NCBI GenBank assembly: GCA_030248215.1
Contig: JASANG010002823.1
Location: 1-64,000, forward strand
Source of the DNA: Enoplolaimus lenunculus
Lineage: Eukaryota; Nematoda; Enoplea; Enoplida; Thoracostomopsidae
Direction: 5' to 3'
Length of the DNA stretch: 64,000 bases
Translations under genes and position numbers: made by a program
The notes under the pieces: model-generated
The model's input: only the letters and a program-made list of their open reading frames with translations
The model's database searches: none
Told to the model about the DNA's origin: nothing
Shown here: in pieces, positions 10,747-23,196 of the stretch
Position numbering within the stretch: position 1 is the stretch's first letter
Layout of the letters: each line of letters opens with the position of its first letter

Positions 10747-11225
10747 GGATGCGACAGGATACCAAAAAATGATGAACCAGAGCCGGATAATTAATTCTAA
10801 GTGTAATACTAGATAGCATTCAAATATCAAAACAATTCTTTCTTAAACTGTCCTGTCCAAAGTGTTTACGTGTGACAAAGCTTTAACATCTCGCGCCGAT
10901 GCATTAACACTTTAACAACGACCCTATTGCATTGATCTCTGCTTTTTGTAGCGTTCCGCTCAGTTGGATTTTTGCTTGGCCCGTGTTGCTAAGGGCATTC
11001 AGTTTTTCCTAGGTACTACACAATAAAGGTGGCTAGGATATTAAGGCTATCATTTTTGCTTTAGGCTTAGGTTTAGTTGTAGACTTATTTTTACGCAGAA
11101 GTTTCAGGCTGAGCCTTAGAATTGGGAATATGCTGAGAATACAATTGTCGGATGGCAATTTTTCGCCGGAACCTGATATCCGGTCGCACCCTGAATATAT
11201 ACGTATGTATATATAGTTGAACACA
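10747..11225 (+). repeat. Dispersed repeat also at 22080-22475
   Basis: Shares ordered blocks with 22115-22470: GGATACCAAAAA.TGA, GAGCCGGATA, TAATACTAGAT.GCATTCA, TTTAACATCTC..ACCGA.GCATT and TTTTTGTAGCGTT.CG. Both run into a GGCNCGTGTTG-type family B-like end. Past 11030 there is a TTAGGC-like run, then an AT palindrome (ATATATACGTATGTATATAT). Confidence 0.7.
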
Positions 11226-12004
11226 TAACCCTAATTGTTGAACCCCATTTTCACCGTTTTAAACCTCCAGACACCAAGGCACCTATGTCGAATCCTGCCT
11301 GTAAATCTTAAATGCATCATATGACACAATTCTACTCAAGTACTTTTAGTGACATTAATTGTTCTTTGTATTAATGTTGGAATAAAAGTTAATCTCAATT
11401 GCAAACAGCGTAATACTGTTTCACTAGAAAACAAAGTGTAGATTTACGCAAGACTACTTTACTGCAAGGCGTGGATAGAAATTCGACACAGGCGCCTGGC
11501 TGTCTAGTATTAATTGTATTTTTCTAGAAATTTTAGATTTAGAAATGGGCGCCTGTACGTCTAGTAGTTGAAAGCGATTATGAGCAAACTGTGTTTACTG
11601 CAATTTGGTTCAGTAAAGGTCAACGCAGTGAATAAATATGTCGAGAATTTTAAAAAGGACAAATTTTCAAATGAAATATTATTGTGCAACCGTATAAAAG
11701 GCTTTGAATTTCAATTAATGGCCGTGTTCTCATAATTAAGGGTGTGTCGCTTAGATCGAAATGGGGGCTTGTTATGGCGTATTGTACGACGGAGCGGATT
11801 GGTTGGCCACTTCATAGACGGGCAGATCTGTATGGCGCAAAGCCAAACCTCAGATTGAGTACCTCCCTAAAATGTTTATGTTTAATTGAATTTTTCTGCG
11901 TGTCCGTGAATTGCTAATTCAGACTACAAACTATCCTGTTATTTTAAATACAATAGTTGTTGGGATAAAGAAATTAGTCTAAAGCTTTAGCTTACTCTAT
12001 TCAA

Positions 12005-12178
12005 GCCCGTAGCCAAGGTGGTGGGGCCCGGAGGCTCAGCCCCCAGGGAAAAATTTTGGCCCCCCTGGAAAATTTTCAACCTTGCTTGTAAGTCATTGAA
12101 AACCTTTAAATGCCCCTCCTGAAAAATTTATAGTCCACCCCCTAGCAAGGTGAGCTGGCTACGGGCCCGACTGTATTG
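12005..12178 (+). mobile_element. Hairpin miniature element, hAT-like termini
   Basis: The ends AGCCCGTAGCCAAGGTGGTG and AGCAAGGTGAGCTGGCTACG are imperfect inverted repeats, around C/G-rich AAAATTTTGGCCCCCCTGG blocks. This GTAGCCAGG type of end is common among hAT-like miniature elements in animals. The assignment rests on the end motif only. Confidence 0.5.
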
Positions 12179-12534
12179 CAGTCACACAGTCAAATGTTCC
12201 GTCCTGACCTTTACATGGGTCAAGGTTTTGTGTCTTTTTAACGACTGCCATCCAACGACCGAGACAGTAGCCTGACGAGAAATTAAGATTGGTATGTCAG
12301 GTTTGTAAGAAGCGATTAATATATTCAAATTTTGAGCAATGCAATAGAATATAAACCGCGTGCAGCAATGTGGTTTGCTTGCAAATGAAGATTCGTTGTA
12401 CCATTTCCCGTACACATACGCAATATCAACTTGAGTTATCCCTCAACTATTAATCATCGACTGTAGTTTTTTACTCCAGGGCACATATTCAGAATCGCTC
12501 TGTCCTTCTGTCATTAATTATACGATAATAAATT

Positions 12535-12695
12535 TGGCCAATGTAAAGATCAAAGGCGTACCATTTTTCCCGTGGGACTGCAGTACAGTAATGTTTTAGC
12601 CTAATTTTTTGCTTACGCTTTTAGTATTAGGCTTAATCTTATTAAGATTAGGAATATGATTATAATCGTGCTAAGGCCTTATTCTATACATTGAC
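12535..12695 (+). mobile_element. Family A miniature element, diverged
   Basis: TGGCCAATGTAAAGATCAAA at the left, GTGGGACTGCAGTACAGTAA, a TTTTTTGCTTACGC core, and ending TATACATTGAC. The hexamer core is eroded. Confidence 0.7.
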
Positions 12696-13187
12696 TAAAA
12701 ACGTTTCCTAAAACTTTTATCTCAAATGGTAAGTTACAATTTTTGTCAGCAAAATACTGCTATATCACCCCTGGTTAATGGGTAAAACCCTAAATTTTTC
12801 CCCCCCACAGTATACATTGAACGGAGCGACCGTTTTGGCTTGATCTTGTTCAATAGCACCTTTTAGTTCAATCTTCAATATGCTTTCAATAGAAATATTA
12901 AAGTATGATGGTTCGTTTTATTTGCAAACACTCAATTAAAATATTGCTGCTACATTTAATATTGTTCATTTAAGTGCACATATTTTAAAGCGTTCATACA
13001 ATTAGCAACAAAGACACTCGACTGTGTTTAGCGGATACTGAATTTGACACATTTTTAATTCCGGAAATACACACTATCTATCGTGAAACGTTTTCTCTTA
13101 TTCTTTATGAATGACAAGCTGACCACTTTAATTCATATTTTAGTATATATATTTCTATTTGACAAGAATTTTTAATACCCACCACGG

Positions 13188-13316
13188 CCCATGTTATACT
13201 TTTTAGGGCGTGCCGGTTTCTGGTCGGTTTGTATAAGAGTTTTTGCAACACTTAGGCTTAGGCTTAGGTTTAGGATTCCGCTTAATCTACTGTTCCGGCC
13301 CTAAAAGTAACATCGG
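13188..13316 (+). mobile_element. Family B miniature element, short copy
   Basis: GGCCCATGTTATACTTTTTA..GGGCGTGCCGGTTTCTGG, then TTTTTGCAACACTTAGGCTT, ending CTACTGTTCCGGCCC..AAGTAACATCGGCC. Shorter than the other family B copies because the middle is missing. Confidence 0.75.
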
Positions 13317-13568
13317 CCTCCACCGCTATTAACATTTACACCATTTAAAATTAGCATTTTTGCAAATAAGGAAAGTTGTAGCATAACAAATTACGTAGCA
13401 AGGTATTCTATAAGTTCCGGTGACACCAGGGGATATATATACCGAAGTCAAGCCGGATATCAAAAACTAGATACAGTTAGAATCGATGTTGAATTTTGCT
13501 AATTTAACATTCTATAAAGGAATGTCAAAAAATTTGCTTCTAAATGATTCTTTTAAGAAATTTCCCGC

Positions 13569-13782
13569 ACACTTTAAATTCCAGTGAGTGGGTTTTAACT
13601 CAGAATGAGTTGGATCATCTCAGAAGCCTAAAGCTTTGAATTAGGCCTATCTGAACACAGAATTTTGAATTGATTTAACTCATTCTGAGTAAATTAATCA
13701 ACTCACCCTGAATTAAATCAGCTGTGAGCGAATTAATATGTACTGCAATTAATCAGAATGACCAAAAATTACCAATTCTCTC
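13569..13782 (+). mobile_element. Family C (CTGAGTT) miniature element, diverged
   Basis: CACTTTAAATTCCAGTGAGT start, then TTTAACTCAGAATGAGTTG, AATTAGGC.TATCTGAAC, TCATTCTGAGTAAATTAAT and CAACTCACCCTGAATTAAAT. Lacks the well-conserved right end of the 20255 copy. Confidence 0.7.
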
Positions 13783-14156
13783 TCTTTGTGTTGATAAAAA
13801 GCAACTGCCTGGAATTTGTGAAAACGCAATCAATTTTTATATATCAAAATTGCTGAAACGTAGGGCAAAATTTTTAACTATAACCTAAGCCGATCTTCTG
13901 GCCAACCCGGAGACAGATAACAGTTCGTACGCGTATTTACAGAACAGGTCAAGAACACAATCATAGGATTTAGGTGTAATTGATTTAAGCCTTTGACTCA
14001 GATTCGTGCTAGGCTTAAGCTTAGATATTATTTATGCATTGTTAATACTTATTGAGAGACAAATTCAATAATCACAAGAAGCTAACTTCAAAGTTATACA
14101 GAGTTTATCAAGTCGATCCAAACCAGTGTATATCTGAAACATCTACCAATTTGTAG

Positions 14157-14310
14157 AGCAGGGCCGTAACTGTAGTATAAGCATATTGCTAACCCTAAGC
14201 GTAAAAGTGAGCTTATATATCTATGAATAAGCTATGCAAAAAATGCCTAAGCCTTTTGATTTCTGATGCAATCCTGCAGAAAAATGTTTCGCCCTTGATT
14301 CTATCAAGAA
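14157..14310 (-). mobile_element. Family A miniature element
   Basis: Reverse orientation: CAGGGCCGTAACTGTAGTAT, AAGCATATTGCTAACCC, TATGCAAAAAATGCC and TCCTGCAGAAAAATGTTTCG..CCCTTGATTC. The hexamer core is short. Confidence 0.7.
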
Positions 14311-14314
14311 TTCT

Positions 14315-16140
14315 CTATAAATGCTATGAAAATAAAAAATTTGTTCCAGTTCAAGGTATATCTGAATGTTATGCTTGTCAAAATTATTAATGTTAATACA
14401 AATTACCTCGAAATCCATTTATAATTATGGTACATTACTTATAATGGCTCAACAATGAAAGAAATTACATACAAATGCTGCCTTGGTAATAAACGCTAAA
14501 CAATGTGGTAGTCAGACTTTTATTTCAAGATGGCAAAACACGTAGTTTTGAATGGAAATCTATAATTTGGATAAAATAACGTTTTGACCCCCCCTTCAAA
14601 TAGGGAAGAACATTGAAGCAAGTTTGCATGTATATTATTTAGCAGACATACTGTAGTAACCCGAATAACTTGGGGTAATAAGAGGGGGATCCAAGTTTTG
14701 AGCCCCATTCAGTTGGAATCTGTATCCCTACTAAAAGAGTCCGCAAACGGATAAAGTCCCTAAACCGTAATTAGACTGAATAAATGCCAATTAATCCAAA
14801 TTGTATTTTTAAGTAAACATTGCATTATCACTCAAAATTTTGATTCAAGACAATAACGTTTTAATTCAACGGATAGTTGCAATACCGAATACAAATCAGT
14901 AACGAAGGGCTGGTTAAAAAACATTCCGTAACCGAATAACAGTGGGGTACCCTCTGGAGAGGCCAAATAAATATCTGTCCCCGCCCTCTTAGTCGAGTCA
15001 CTACAGCGACATCACCAATGTTCACTTATACCCTTTACTTTCGTTCACAGTTCAAATTTCTACACATTTGTGTTCGACGGTATTTTGGCATCATCTTGTG
15101 TTTTTAAATATTTCAAACCGATTTCAACAATTTGCTACTTAATCTTCAAACGCTGCACAAAATGCAAATGCGGTGTTTTCCCTTGTCCACTAGACATAAC
15201 GGCGCCTCGGTGTTAAATTGTATTAATTTACCTAAACTCATGTGTTCTCAATTCAAGTGGTGTGCATTCTTGCGTTCGGGTAAATTTTTCCTTTTAACTC
15301 TCAAGAGATCGTTTTATTAATTTCTAGGCGGATCAAATTTAAATTCAAAACAATAAAGAACTTTTTATTTTAAATTTAAAATAGTATTTAGCCGAATTTA
15401 CGCTGACCCAATGCAACGTAATACAATTAGTGTTTAATTACGTTGTGTGGTGAAGTGGATTTGAATTGTGGACAGCTATAACAATACACTTCGTTGTGTG
15501 AAATTCCACACCAAAGCGCCAGCATGTCTGATAATGAAAGTTACCGCGTCACTAGAGAGTTGGAACTAAGGGCGAACCCCCGAGTGGCTTGGTTTAGGGG
15601 TCACCCTCCTTTGAGATTTTTGTACAAATGTCTTTAGATACTTCTTGATATGTAAGAAATCTGTGCCGTCGCCATTTGCATAGAATTTATCACATTTCTA
15701 AAGTTCCAACTTTGCCCAATGTGGCGTATGGGAGAAGACTTAACGCAGTTTAAATTCAAATGTCACGTTCAAATTTAAACTTAAACATTGATTGGCGTTT
15801 TCTGAACTGCATTAATCCGGCTTCAACGAATTGAGCAACGGGTTAGCTTAAGAGCGAGAATTCAACAACGGCCTCGTTACACAAAGTTTGCAATCACGAC
15901 TTGAAAAGGTTTTGAGTTTATCAGCGAATTATTGTTTATGAAAAACAATGCAATAAACAGAAAAAACTTCACTTAAAAACAAACTGTTAAATTTAGTGGT
16001 CCATGTTAAAACTGTAAGAGCCTGTTAATCTAACCTAGGCCTTATAGCTTACGCATAATCATATTAAGCCTCACAGTAATACTGAGCGTCCCAGTTGCTA
16101 ACGCCGCTTACACAATATCATGCGTGCGCCAGGTAACTGT
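14315..16140. other. No recognisable feature
   Basis: AT-rich sequence. Short open frames (for example 14520-14708 and 15132-15320) have no domain, splice context or codon bias. No repeat structure was noticed. Confidence 0.5.
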
Positions 16141-16149
16141 TGAGGTGTA

Positions 16150-16445
16150 GTGTGATGGACACTGTAGTCAAAAAAGCTGCAGTGTTCAGCACACTGAAAC
16201 CAAAATGCTTCAGTATTCTGAACACTGAAGCTTGTTAGTTTCAGTATCCCGGACGCAGACGCCAAAGAGGTTCAGTATCCAAGACACTGAAGCCATAAAG
16301 CTTAAGTATTCAGCATACTGAAATCAAAATGCTTCATTATTCTGAACACTGAAGCTTTGTTGGCTTCAGTATCCCGAACATTGACGCCAACAAGTTTCAG
16401 TGTTTGAGACACTGAAACCAAAATCATCAGTGCGAATCGCACTAT
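16150..16445 (+). repeat. Tandem and palindromic TTCAGT repeat
   Basis: Two 122-bp units, starting near 16203 and 16325 with CAAAATGCTTCA.TATTCTG, are built from short palindromes of the type CTTCAGTATTCTGAACACTGAAG and TTTCAGTATCCCGGAC. Outer pieces GTGATGGACACTGTAG and CACACTGAAACCAAAATGC extend the pattern. Strong potential for local hairpins. Confidence 0.85.
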
Positions 16446-17004
16446 ACCTTAAAATTTTCCTGGCGTACGCTTGATATTGTGGAATTTGAATAAGGCTCCA
16501 AATAATTTTTTGAACACGTTTTAAAACCGAGAAATTTCAAAACGCCAATAATTACCGCCTCCCACTGTAAAGCTACAAACCTGTCGCTGGTGATTGCATT
16601 CGTGACCGGCACCTAAGCACCAATCTCAGCTGCAACCGCCGTCCAAATGTGACAATTCCGTATTTAATAAGCTGTTTACCCTGTATCAACACAGAATTAT
16701 TTTCCATTTCAACAATTTTAAGCCTGATTAAAGCACTGTTCTATCTTTAATAAACATATGTTTAATTTGAGCTTGCACAAATAACACGTGTATTGCACTT
16801 GTGTCTGTGCAATTCATGCGCTTTTAAACGCTTCATTTGCAACTTGCAATTAGTATTATTTCCATGACAGATCAGACACATTTGACGAATGCTACATTTA
16901 ACAGATAGTTAATGCAGTGCATACAGAAGCAATTATAAATACATAGCTAATACTTAATTAATCCAACGCATTGTTTGTAGTTTAGGCAAACACGATACCG
17001 AGGG

Positions 17005-17110
17005 TGCCGCTATACTTTTGATGACGTCCGACGCCGTCCGTCACCGTTCGGCGTCGTTTGTCACTGTCTGTCATCATCCGGCCACGTCCGCCACCGTACG
17101 GCAACACACA
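17005..17110 (+). repeat. CG-rich CCGTCCGTCACCGT patch
   Basis: GACGTCCGACGCCGTCCGTC, then GTCACTGTCTGTCATCATCC and CACGTCCGCCACCGTACGGC. Related to the patches at 8745-8885 and 62163-62570. Confidence 0.65.
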
Positions 17111-17257
17111 TGTGTTGATGCATGGTCCAGTATATGGATTCGGTAACAAAATAATGGGCATCCTTCCTGTAAAAATTAGAAAATTTGATCCAATTTTATT
17201 TAATTTTACATCTTGTTTCACCTTCGACGCTTGCTGCATTTGTTGACCTCAGCTAAG

Positions 17258-17375
17258 GTGTTTTTCAACTCCGGGTCTTCACTTGCCAAAAAAGCATTTT
17301 GAAACACGCTGTTTGTAACGTGAAAAGCGTTTAGATTAGCGTCGTATTTTTGACACGATTCCTAATTATACGTTT
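17258..17375 (+). repeat. Dispersed AGCGTTTTATTTTTGACAC-type repeat
   Basis: Contains TAGCGTCGTATTTTTGACAC. Similar text lies at 19910-20000 (CTTGCAAAAAGCGTTTTGAAA) and in the tandem array at 40890-41450. Confidence 0.5.
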
Positions 17376-18309
17376 ATTCACATCTTGCAATACCGTAATC
17401 TTGTGAGTGTTAAGAAATGAGATATTAAAAATTATTAATAGTTATATATAACTTATCTAATTCGAGTTGTTATACTTCAGTCGATCTACTGTTGTTGAAC
17501 GCTTAAGATTTCAGTTCAGTCTACTGTGTAAATCTATGAATGATGTAAAATAGCAAATACACGAGAGTTAATATATTTCAAACGATATATATATGTATAT
17601 ATATAACAAAAAATACTTGTTACCGAAAAATTCATTTCTAACACTATTTATCCCTTTTCATGATGTAAACACACCATTTAGAATGCCAAAATCCAGCAAC
17701 AATTGCTGGAAACACGATATATTATGGGGTATGGTACTAACTGAAAATTTACACTCAGACAAATTAGTAAAATAAGTTAGAATAATAAGCCATTTTACCG
17801 GATTTTGTCAACGAAACCAGACTTCCAGTGGCACCCTGACATATACATATATGTATATATAGGAGCATGTCCTGTTCGAGTTGCTTCCGTGTGCACAGGC
17901 ATATATATTAACTTTTGGCATAAATTGTCAAAAATAAAAAAAAACAATATTTTAGCTTTGGAATGAAAACAATATCAAATAAAAATTTAAAAAGTCACTA
18001 ATATATATTGGATTGTGAAGATGAGCAGTGAATGTCCCATCTTATAATTTTCGAAGAAGGTATTCGCTTTGATTGAGTAGATGTATATTTTTGAGCTCGG
18101 ATTTGGTAGATAAACAACAGCCAAGAGGACTTTTATCACTCAAGCGTTAACTTTTTGGTGAATTTACACTGCGCTCATCAAACGAATTGAATTGCACATC
18201 GAATGTGACTAAAGATAATGTTGTTTCCTGTGTAAAGTAAACTTTCGGCTTTGCATACCTCACTTCACAATTTTCAAAATTTTCAAATTTCAGGCCAATA
18301 TATACAACA

Positions 18310-18484
18310 TGGACAAAACACAGTAGTGTAAAGTATACTCCTAAACCTAAACCTAAGCGCTAAAATGAGCTTATACCTATTAGCCCAAGCCTATGCTTTA
18401 GTAAAAAAATTAGTCTAAAACTTAAGCTTACTCTATTCCAGCCCTGAAGGAATACGTTCCGGCCGTGATCTTTACATGGGCCAG
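18310..18484 (-). mobile_element. Family A miniature element
   Basis: CTAAACCTAAACCTAAGCGC core, TTAGTCTAAAACTTAAGCTTACTC, GAATACGTTCCGGCCGTG, ending CTTTACATGGGCCA. The left end is eroded. Confidence 0.75.
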
Positions 18485-18804
18485 ATTTCGACATAACTAG
18501 AACTTAGGATTAAGCTTAAACTTTTTCTCTCCGTTTGCAAAGATACACAAGGCATTTTATGTTTTTAAATCGCAAAACTTTATTTTCAATTTTTAAACCT
18601 CGTCAATTTCTGAAAAGGTATCATTGAACCAAGCAGATGAACATTGTTCTGCTTGAATCTCCATGGCAAACACCAGCCCACGTTTGCTGCCGAACAAGCG
18701 TAACCTTTACACAAATTTGCACAGCGCTCATCGAACAAAAACTCGAATCACCAAAGTAACAATCATATTTGCAGGCAGGGAGTTAGGCTTGAGCCAAATG
18801 TATC

Positions 18805-18973
18805 AAACAGGGCCGTAAAATAGAGTAGTTCAAGCATATTTATAAGCCTACGCCTAAAAGCGTAAATTAAAAACTTGCAATTAATTTTAAGCTTAAGCAA
18901 AAATTAGTCTAAAGCTTACTCCATTGCAGTCGCACAGAAAACCGTTCAGCCCCTGATCATAATACATGAGTCG
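18805..18973 (-). mobile_element. Family A miniature element
   Basis: CAGGGCCGTAAAATAGAGTA, CCTACGCCTAAAAGCG, TTAGTCTAAAGCTTACTCC, GTCGCACAGAAAACCGTTCA and GCCCCTGATC. Only a few hexamers remain. Confidence 0.75.
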
Positions 18974-20132
18974 GCTTGGATTAGCTTTGGTTCTGGCTTA
19001 GTTTATCAATATAACTTTGGTTCAGGTTATGGTCAATAGTTTTTCATCTGTGGTACCTGTACTCTGTTACTTTGGTATTCAAATTGACACCGAGCCAGCT
19101 CACCGTTCCTCTTGCCTTAAAGAATGAGTCGAGTCGGACTCAAGACAGAGCCTTTAGCACCACACAAATTAAAGTGAAGATTTTTGGTTAAATCCACGGC
19201 GCCGGAATCAAATTAACACAATCAGGCTCACATTAGCAATGTAAAATGGTCAAATGCTAAAGAGCGTTCGTTTTGCTAAAACCACTTTGTCATGCGATAC
19301 ATTGTGACAGACAAGATGCTCCAACAAAACGAAGTATATACTACTTTAACTCTACAACACGAAACCTTTTTTTTTTTGCTAGGTGGTGTTGGTTGAGCAA
19401 GTATTCAACAGTTTCATATTGTGAGCTCTAAGCGATATTGGGGGGCTGTACCTCCTGTCTGAACATTGGGGGGCAAACATCCCACTCTGCTCCCACTTCG
19501 GGCGCTATAGGTTTAAAGATGTGGTTGAATTCTATAAGGGTATATGGTAAATTCCTATAAGCGTTCATCCGATATTTGTCGTTGATATAATTTGAGGGTT
19601 TAACAGAATGATCGTTCGTACAAAATTGTTTCTTTATTGAAGAAAAATTAAACAATAGAGCAAGCTCAAAACATGGCAATATATCATCATAAATCATTTT
19701 ACTATTAAATAATATGGAACTATGAAACTTTGGATTTTAAAATTTAAACTGGCTTAGGCTTCATTTTAGATCTAATCACACCTAATCACATCATGAGTTT
19801 AAGACCCCAACCGCGTTCATGAAAAACCCGTATTGATAAGAAAATAGCGTTTTGATAAAAGCTGAATAGCGATAGTTAATAGTCGTTTAGCGCTATTAAT
19901 TTAAGTGTTTTTCAACTTGCAAAAAGCGTTTTGAAAGATGCTGTATAAAGCGTTTCAGCACACTCACGCGGTTTAGCGTCCTAATAGAAGAGAAGTGCTA
20001 AGCCACCTTGTAAGTCAAGCACAACGTTTTTATAGATAAAAATTGATAAGAAATTTTCAAACAGGACTTGAAAATTCAGAAATACTGAACGCAACGAAAA
20101 TGTTTATATTAAACAGTTGTGAGCCAATGTTT

Positions 20133-20556
20133 AGAACTGGGCGTAACAGTAGTAAAAGCATGTTTCTCAGCCTAAGTTTAAGAATGGGTTGCAGTTAAGC
20201 TTACGCCTAAGCTTAAATTAAGCAAAAATTTGGTCTTAAACATATGCTTACTACACTGTAAATTTTAGTGAGTTGATTTTAACTCATAAGGAGTTGAATT
20301 ACTCAGTCTGAATTAGGACGATCAGAACTCAGAATTTTGAGTTTATTCGATTCATTCTGAGTTGATTAACCAACTCACCCAGAGTCAACTCAACTCAGAG
20401 TGAGAATCAACTCAACTCAGAGTGAGTTAATGTTTACTGAAATTAATTCAAAAATAACCAACTCGCCAGGTGAATTAATAAACTCATTGGAATTTATAGT
20501 GTATATCGCAGTCGCACAGAAAAACGTTTCGCCCCTGATGTTTACATAGGCCAACA
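20133..20556 (-). mobile_element. Family A miniature element interrupted by a family C element
   Basis: The left part (20133-20254) runs from CTGGGCGTAACAGTAGTA to AACATATGCTTACTA. The right part (about 20508-20556) resumes with TATCGCAGTCGCACAGAAAA and ends ATGTTTACATAGGCCA. In uninterrupted copies these parts join as GCTTACTCTATTGCAGTCGC. The insert at 20255-20507 is a full family C element, so family C moved after this family A copy was in place. Confidence 0.88.
20255..20507 (+). mobile_element. Family C (CTGAGTT) miniature element, full copy with TA duplication
   Basis: Runs from CACTGTAAATTTTAGTGAGT to its complement CATTGGAATTTATAGTG and is flanked by TA on both sides. The interior is an imperfect palindrome of ACTCAGAATGAGTTGA and AACTCAACTCAGAGTGAG blocks. 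TA duplication with CACTG termini fits a Tc1/mariner-related miniature element. No coding capacity. Confidence 0.88.
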
Positions 20557-21429
20557 GACGGCAAGATAAAAACAGTACGCAAGCAACAGAACTTTATCAC
20601 AGATAACGATTGCAGTTATACATAACAGGAAATCGAAATCGAAATGATAAATCAAAATATATTTAAACAAGCGATGCAAGGCTGAACCATATCCGCTTCT
20701 GCTTATATTAATAAAACTGGAACGTCCATTGCACTTAATTTGGGAATCGCTACAGCAGATTTTTGGACATAAAAATTGATGTATGTCATCAAGAACGAAC
20801 AATATCTAACGGTGATGTAGCATTTCGATCTGGCGGCGTTTGCAAATATTGCAACCACTTTGACTAGCAATTACAAACTCCACAGCTTCAGTATTGCTGA
20901 AAAATTCGCAAGCATCTAAATACCTTTAAGGTTTCGTTATCTAAGGTTGGTAAAAATCAGAGTGGGCACGCTTTACATGCTTATATACGTGATAGTAGGA
21001 TCTTTATAGGTACAGGACCGTGTTTAGAAGGATTCAACCGCCCGGCTGTGGAGGCCCGGTCGAAAAAGGGCCAATTGCGACAATATAAATCTACTTATCT
21101 GTTTCTGTACCTTATTTGCTGTAGGCCATTCAAAGTCGAAACCATATATAAATTAATTAGCAAGCTATTAATATACACAACGGCAAGAATTGTGGCAAGC
21201 TTTAATACGCAACAAGCAATATTAATCAAAATGGTACATTTTCGCATAAAAGTAATTCGAAACCAAATTTTTTGACAGTTACGATTCTGATAAATATTTC
21301 AAATTCAAAACAAAATTAAAGTTCAACTTGAGAGTCAGTCAAAATTTAATGGTAATTGTTAATTTATACCATCAGGCTTCGAAATAAAATTTCAGTATAA
21401 ACAATCGGCTCGAAACTACGAATTAAGTT

Positions 21430-21572
21430 TATGCGGTAGCAGTCAGTTGTCACCAAGAGTGCATGATACTGTAATTGCAGGAAAATGCATCTTGATAAAT
21501 TATAGAAAAGAATGTACACAGCGCGCGTTGCATTTTTTGCCAATCCCCCCTTATTTAGGTTAGGGGAGGTTG
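21430..21572 (+). mobile_element. Family D (GAGTGCATGATA) element, left part
   Basis: TCACCAAGAGTGCATGATAC, then AGAATGTACACAGCGCGCGT, then TTTGCCAATCCCCCCTTATT. Matches the left half of the full copies at 40062 and 59770. The right half is absent. Confidence 0.75.
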
Positions 21573-22079
21573 GAACAACGAAATTAAAGAAGATGCTAAT
21601 AAAATGCATGGTTAATAAGAAATGGTCCGCATGCCATGCATATTTTAAGAAGTTTCACACTCTTGTCTTAAGAGTGATCTACTTTTGATTGCATCAACAC
21701 GCTATCTGTTGGTTTCTTAACTGATTTTAGAGTGAAATATTGCACTAAAACCGTACGATCACATTCAAATACAACAAATATTATAAGCTACAACAAGAAG
21801 TAGAATCTTGAAACGTAAACTTTTCACAATTTAAAAAAATTTTTTAAGCGTAAAACCGAAATAAAAGCAACAAATTCATGCCTAAGATTTTAATTGCAGT
21901 TTTTCCTTTAAAGTCCAGTTAAAATTCATTCGTAAATGATTAATTTAGAGTTTCAGCATTAAACAGTAATTGAGAAGTTCTACTGATTGGCTGGTTTTAG
22001 TTCATCACAAACTTACCCACATATCTGCCTAAGCTTAATACGACAGTCCTTATTGGTGGACCTCAAAATAATGCAAATC

Positions 22080-22475
22080 ATTAATATTTAGGCGTATATA
22101 TTCATATATATCAGTTTGCAACCGGATACCAAAAACTGACGGAGCCGAAGCCGGATACTCTAACGTCTGGCCGGAGCCGTAGTCGGAACTGGATAATGAA
22201 TTCAAATTTAATACTAGATTGCATTCAGATATCAGAAGGTTACTTACAAATTTTCCTTCCGTGGCTTAAGGTACCCAAAGTTTTTACTTGCGAAAGTTTA
22301 ACATCTCATACCGACGCATTTTAACACTTTAAAGCAATGACCTATACATATTATACTATTCTATTTTTTGTAGCGTTGCGTTGAGTTGCAATATTCACTT
22401 GGCTCATGTTCCCTTCATGGGAATCCGGTTTTCTGTAGGTCAAAGGTGACTAAGATCACGCTAAGGTGGTAGAAA
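22080..22475 (+). repeat. Dispersed repeat, second copy (see 10747-11225)
   Basis: ATATATTCATATATATCAG then GGATACCAAAAACTGACGGA, two further GGAGCC..GCCGGA blocks, TAATACTAGATTGCATTCAG and TTTTTTGTAGCGTTGCGTTG, entering a GGCTCATGTTCCCTTC end. A fragment with ATATACCGAAGTCAAGCCGG lies near 13430-13480. Confidence 0.7.
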
Positions 22476-23196
22476 CATAATTATTAATCCATTGATATTT
22501 ATATAAATAGTTCCCCTTTTACCATATAAAATTCCATATATGCATGGTTTAGTACAATTCTACTCAGGTAAGACACATTGTTCTGCGGCCAAATAATCAG
22601 TATATGGATCGCACGATAATCGGTTCTTTACGTTTCACAACCTCTTGAATATGATAACTTTACATGTTCGAAGGATTGGAACACGCTATCCGTAACGCTT
22701 TAAACGGATTGGGCAAGCTTACGGTCGGCGCATGGAATTTGAATATCCTGATACAAAATCCAAAGTTTGGCACGTTCCAGTACTCTTCCTTCCAATGTAG
22801 CGCACATTTAGCTGTTTTGTGTATATAGAGTTTGCTACGGTTGAGAATGTTCCAACAATATCATTGGCCTGGTTCTGTCTATAACTTCGTCTAGAAATTG
22901 TTAATTAGACTATAGTTCTGTGAGTTGCCGGCACGAAAGGTTTTCGAGACGTTCAAGGCATTAGTGCGTTTGCTTGACAAAAAACAAATCCGGATTGCAG
23001 CAAAAGGCGTTTCGCTGTTCCATTTTTTCAGTAGGATTGGAAAGTCTGGCAATATGATTGGTTAACTTCAAACTACGAGTCCATATTGTTGGCCTCCCAT
23101 TGGAACGATCTGCTAACACTGCCATTTGTCGCCATTTCATTGGTTATTTACGATAGCGCTGAAGAAATTCCTCCAATATGATTGATCAATTTCATT

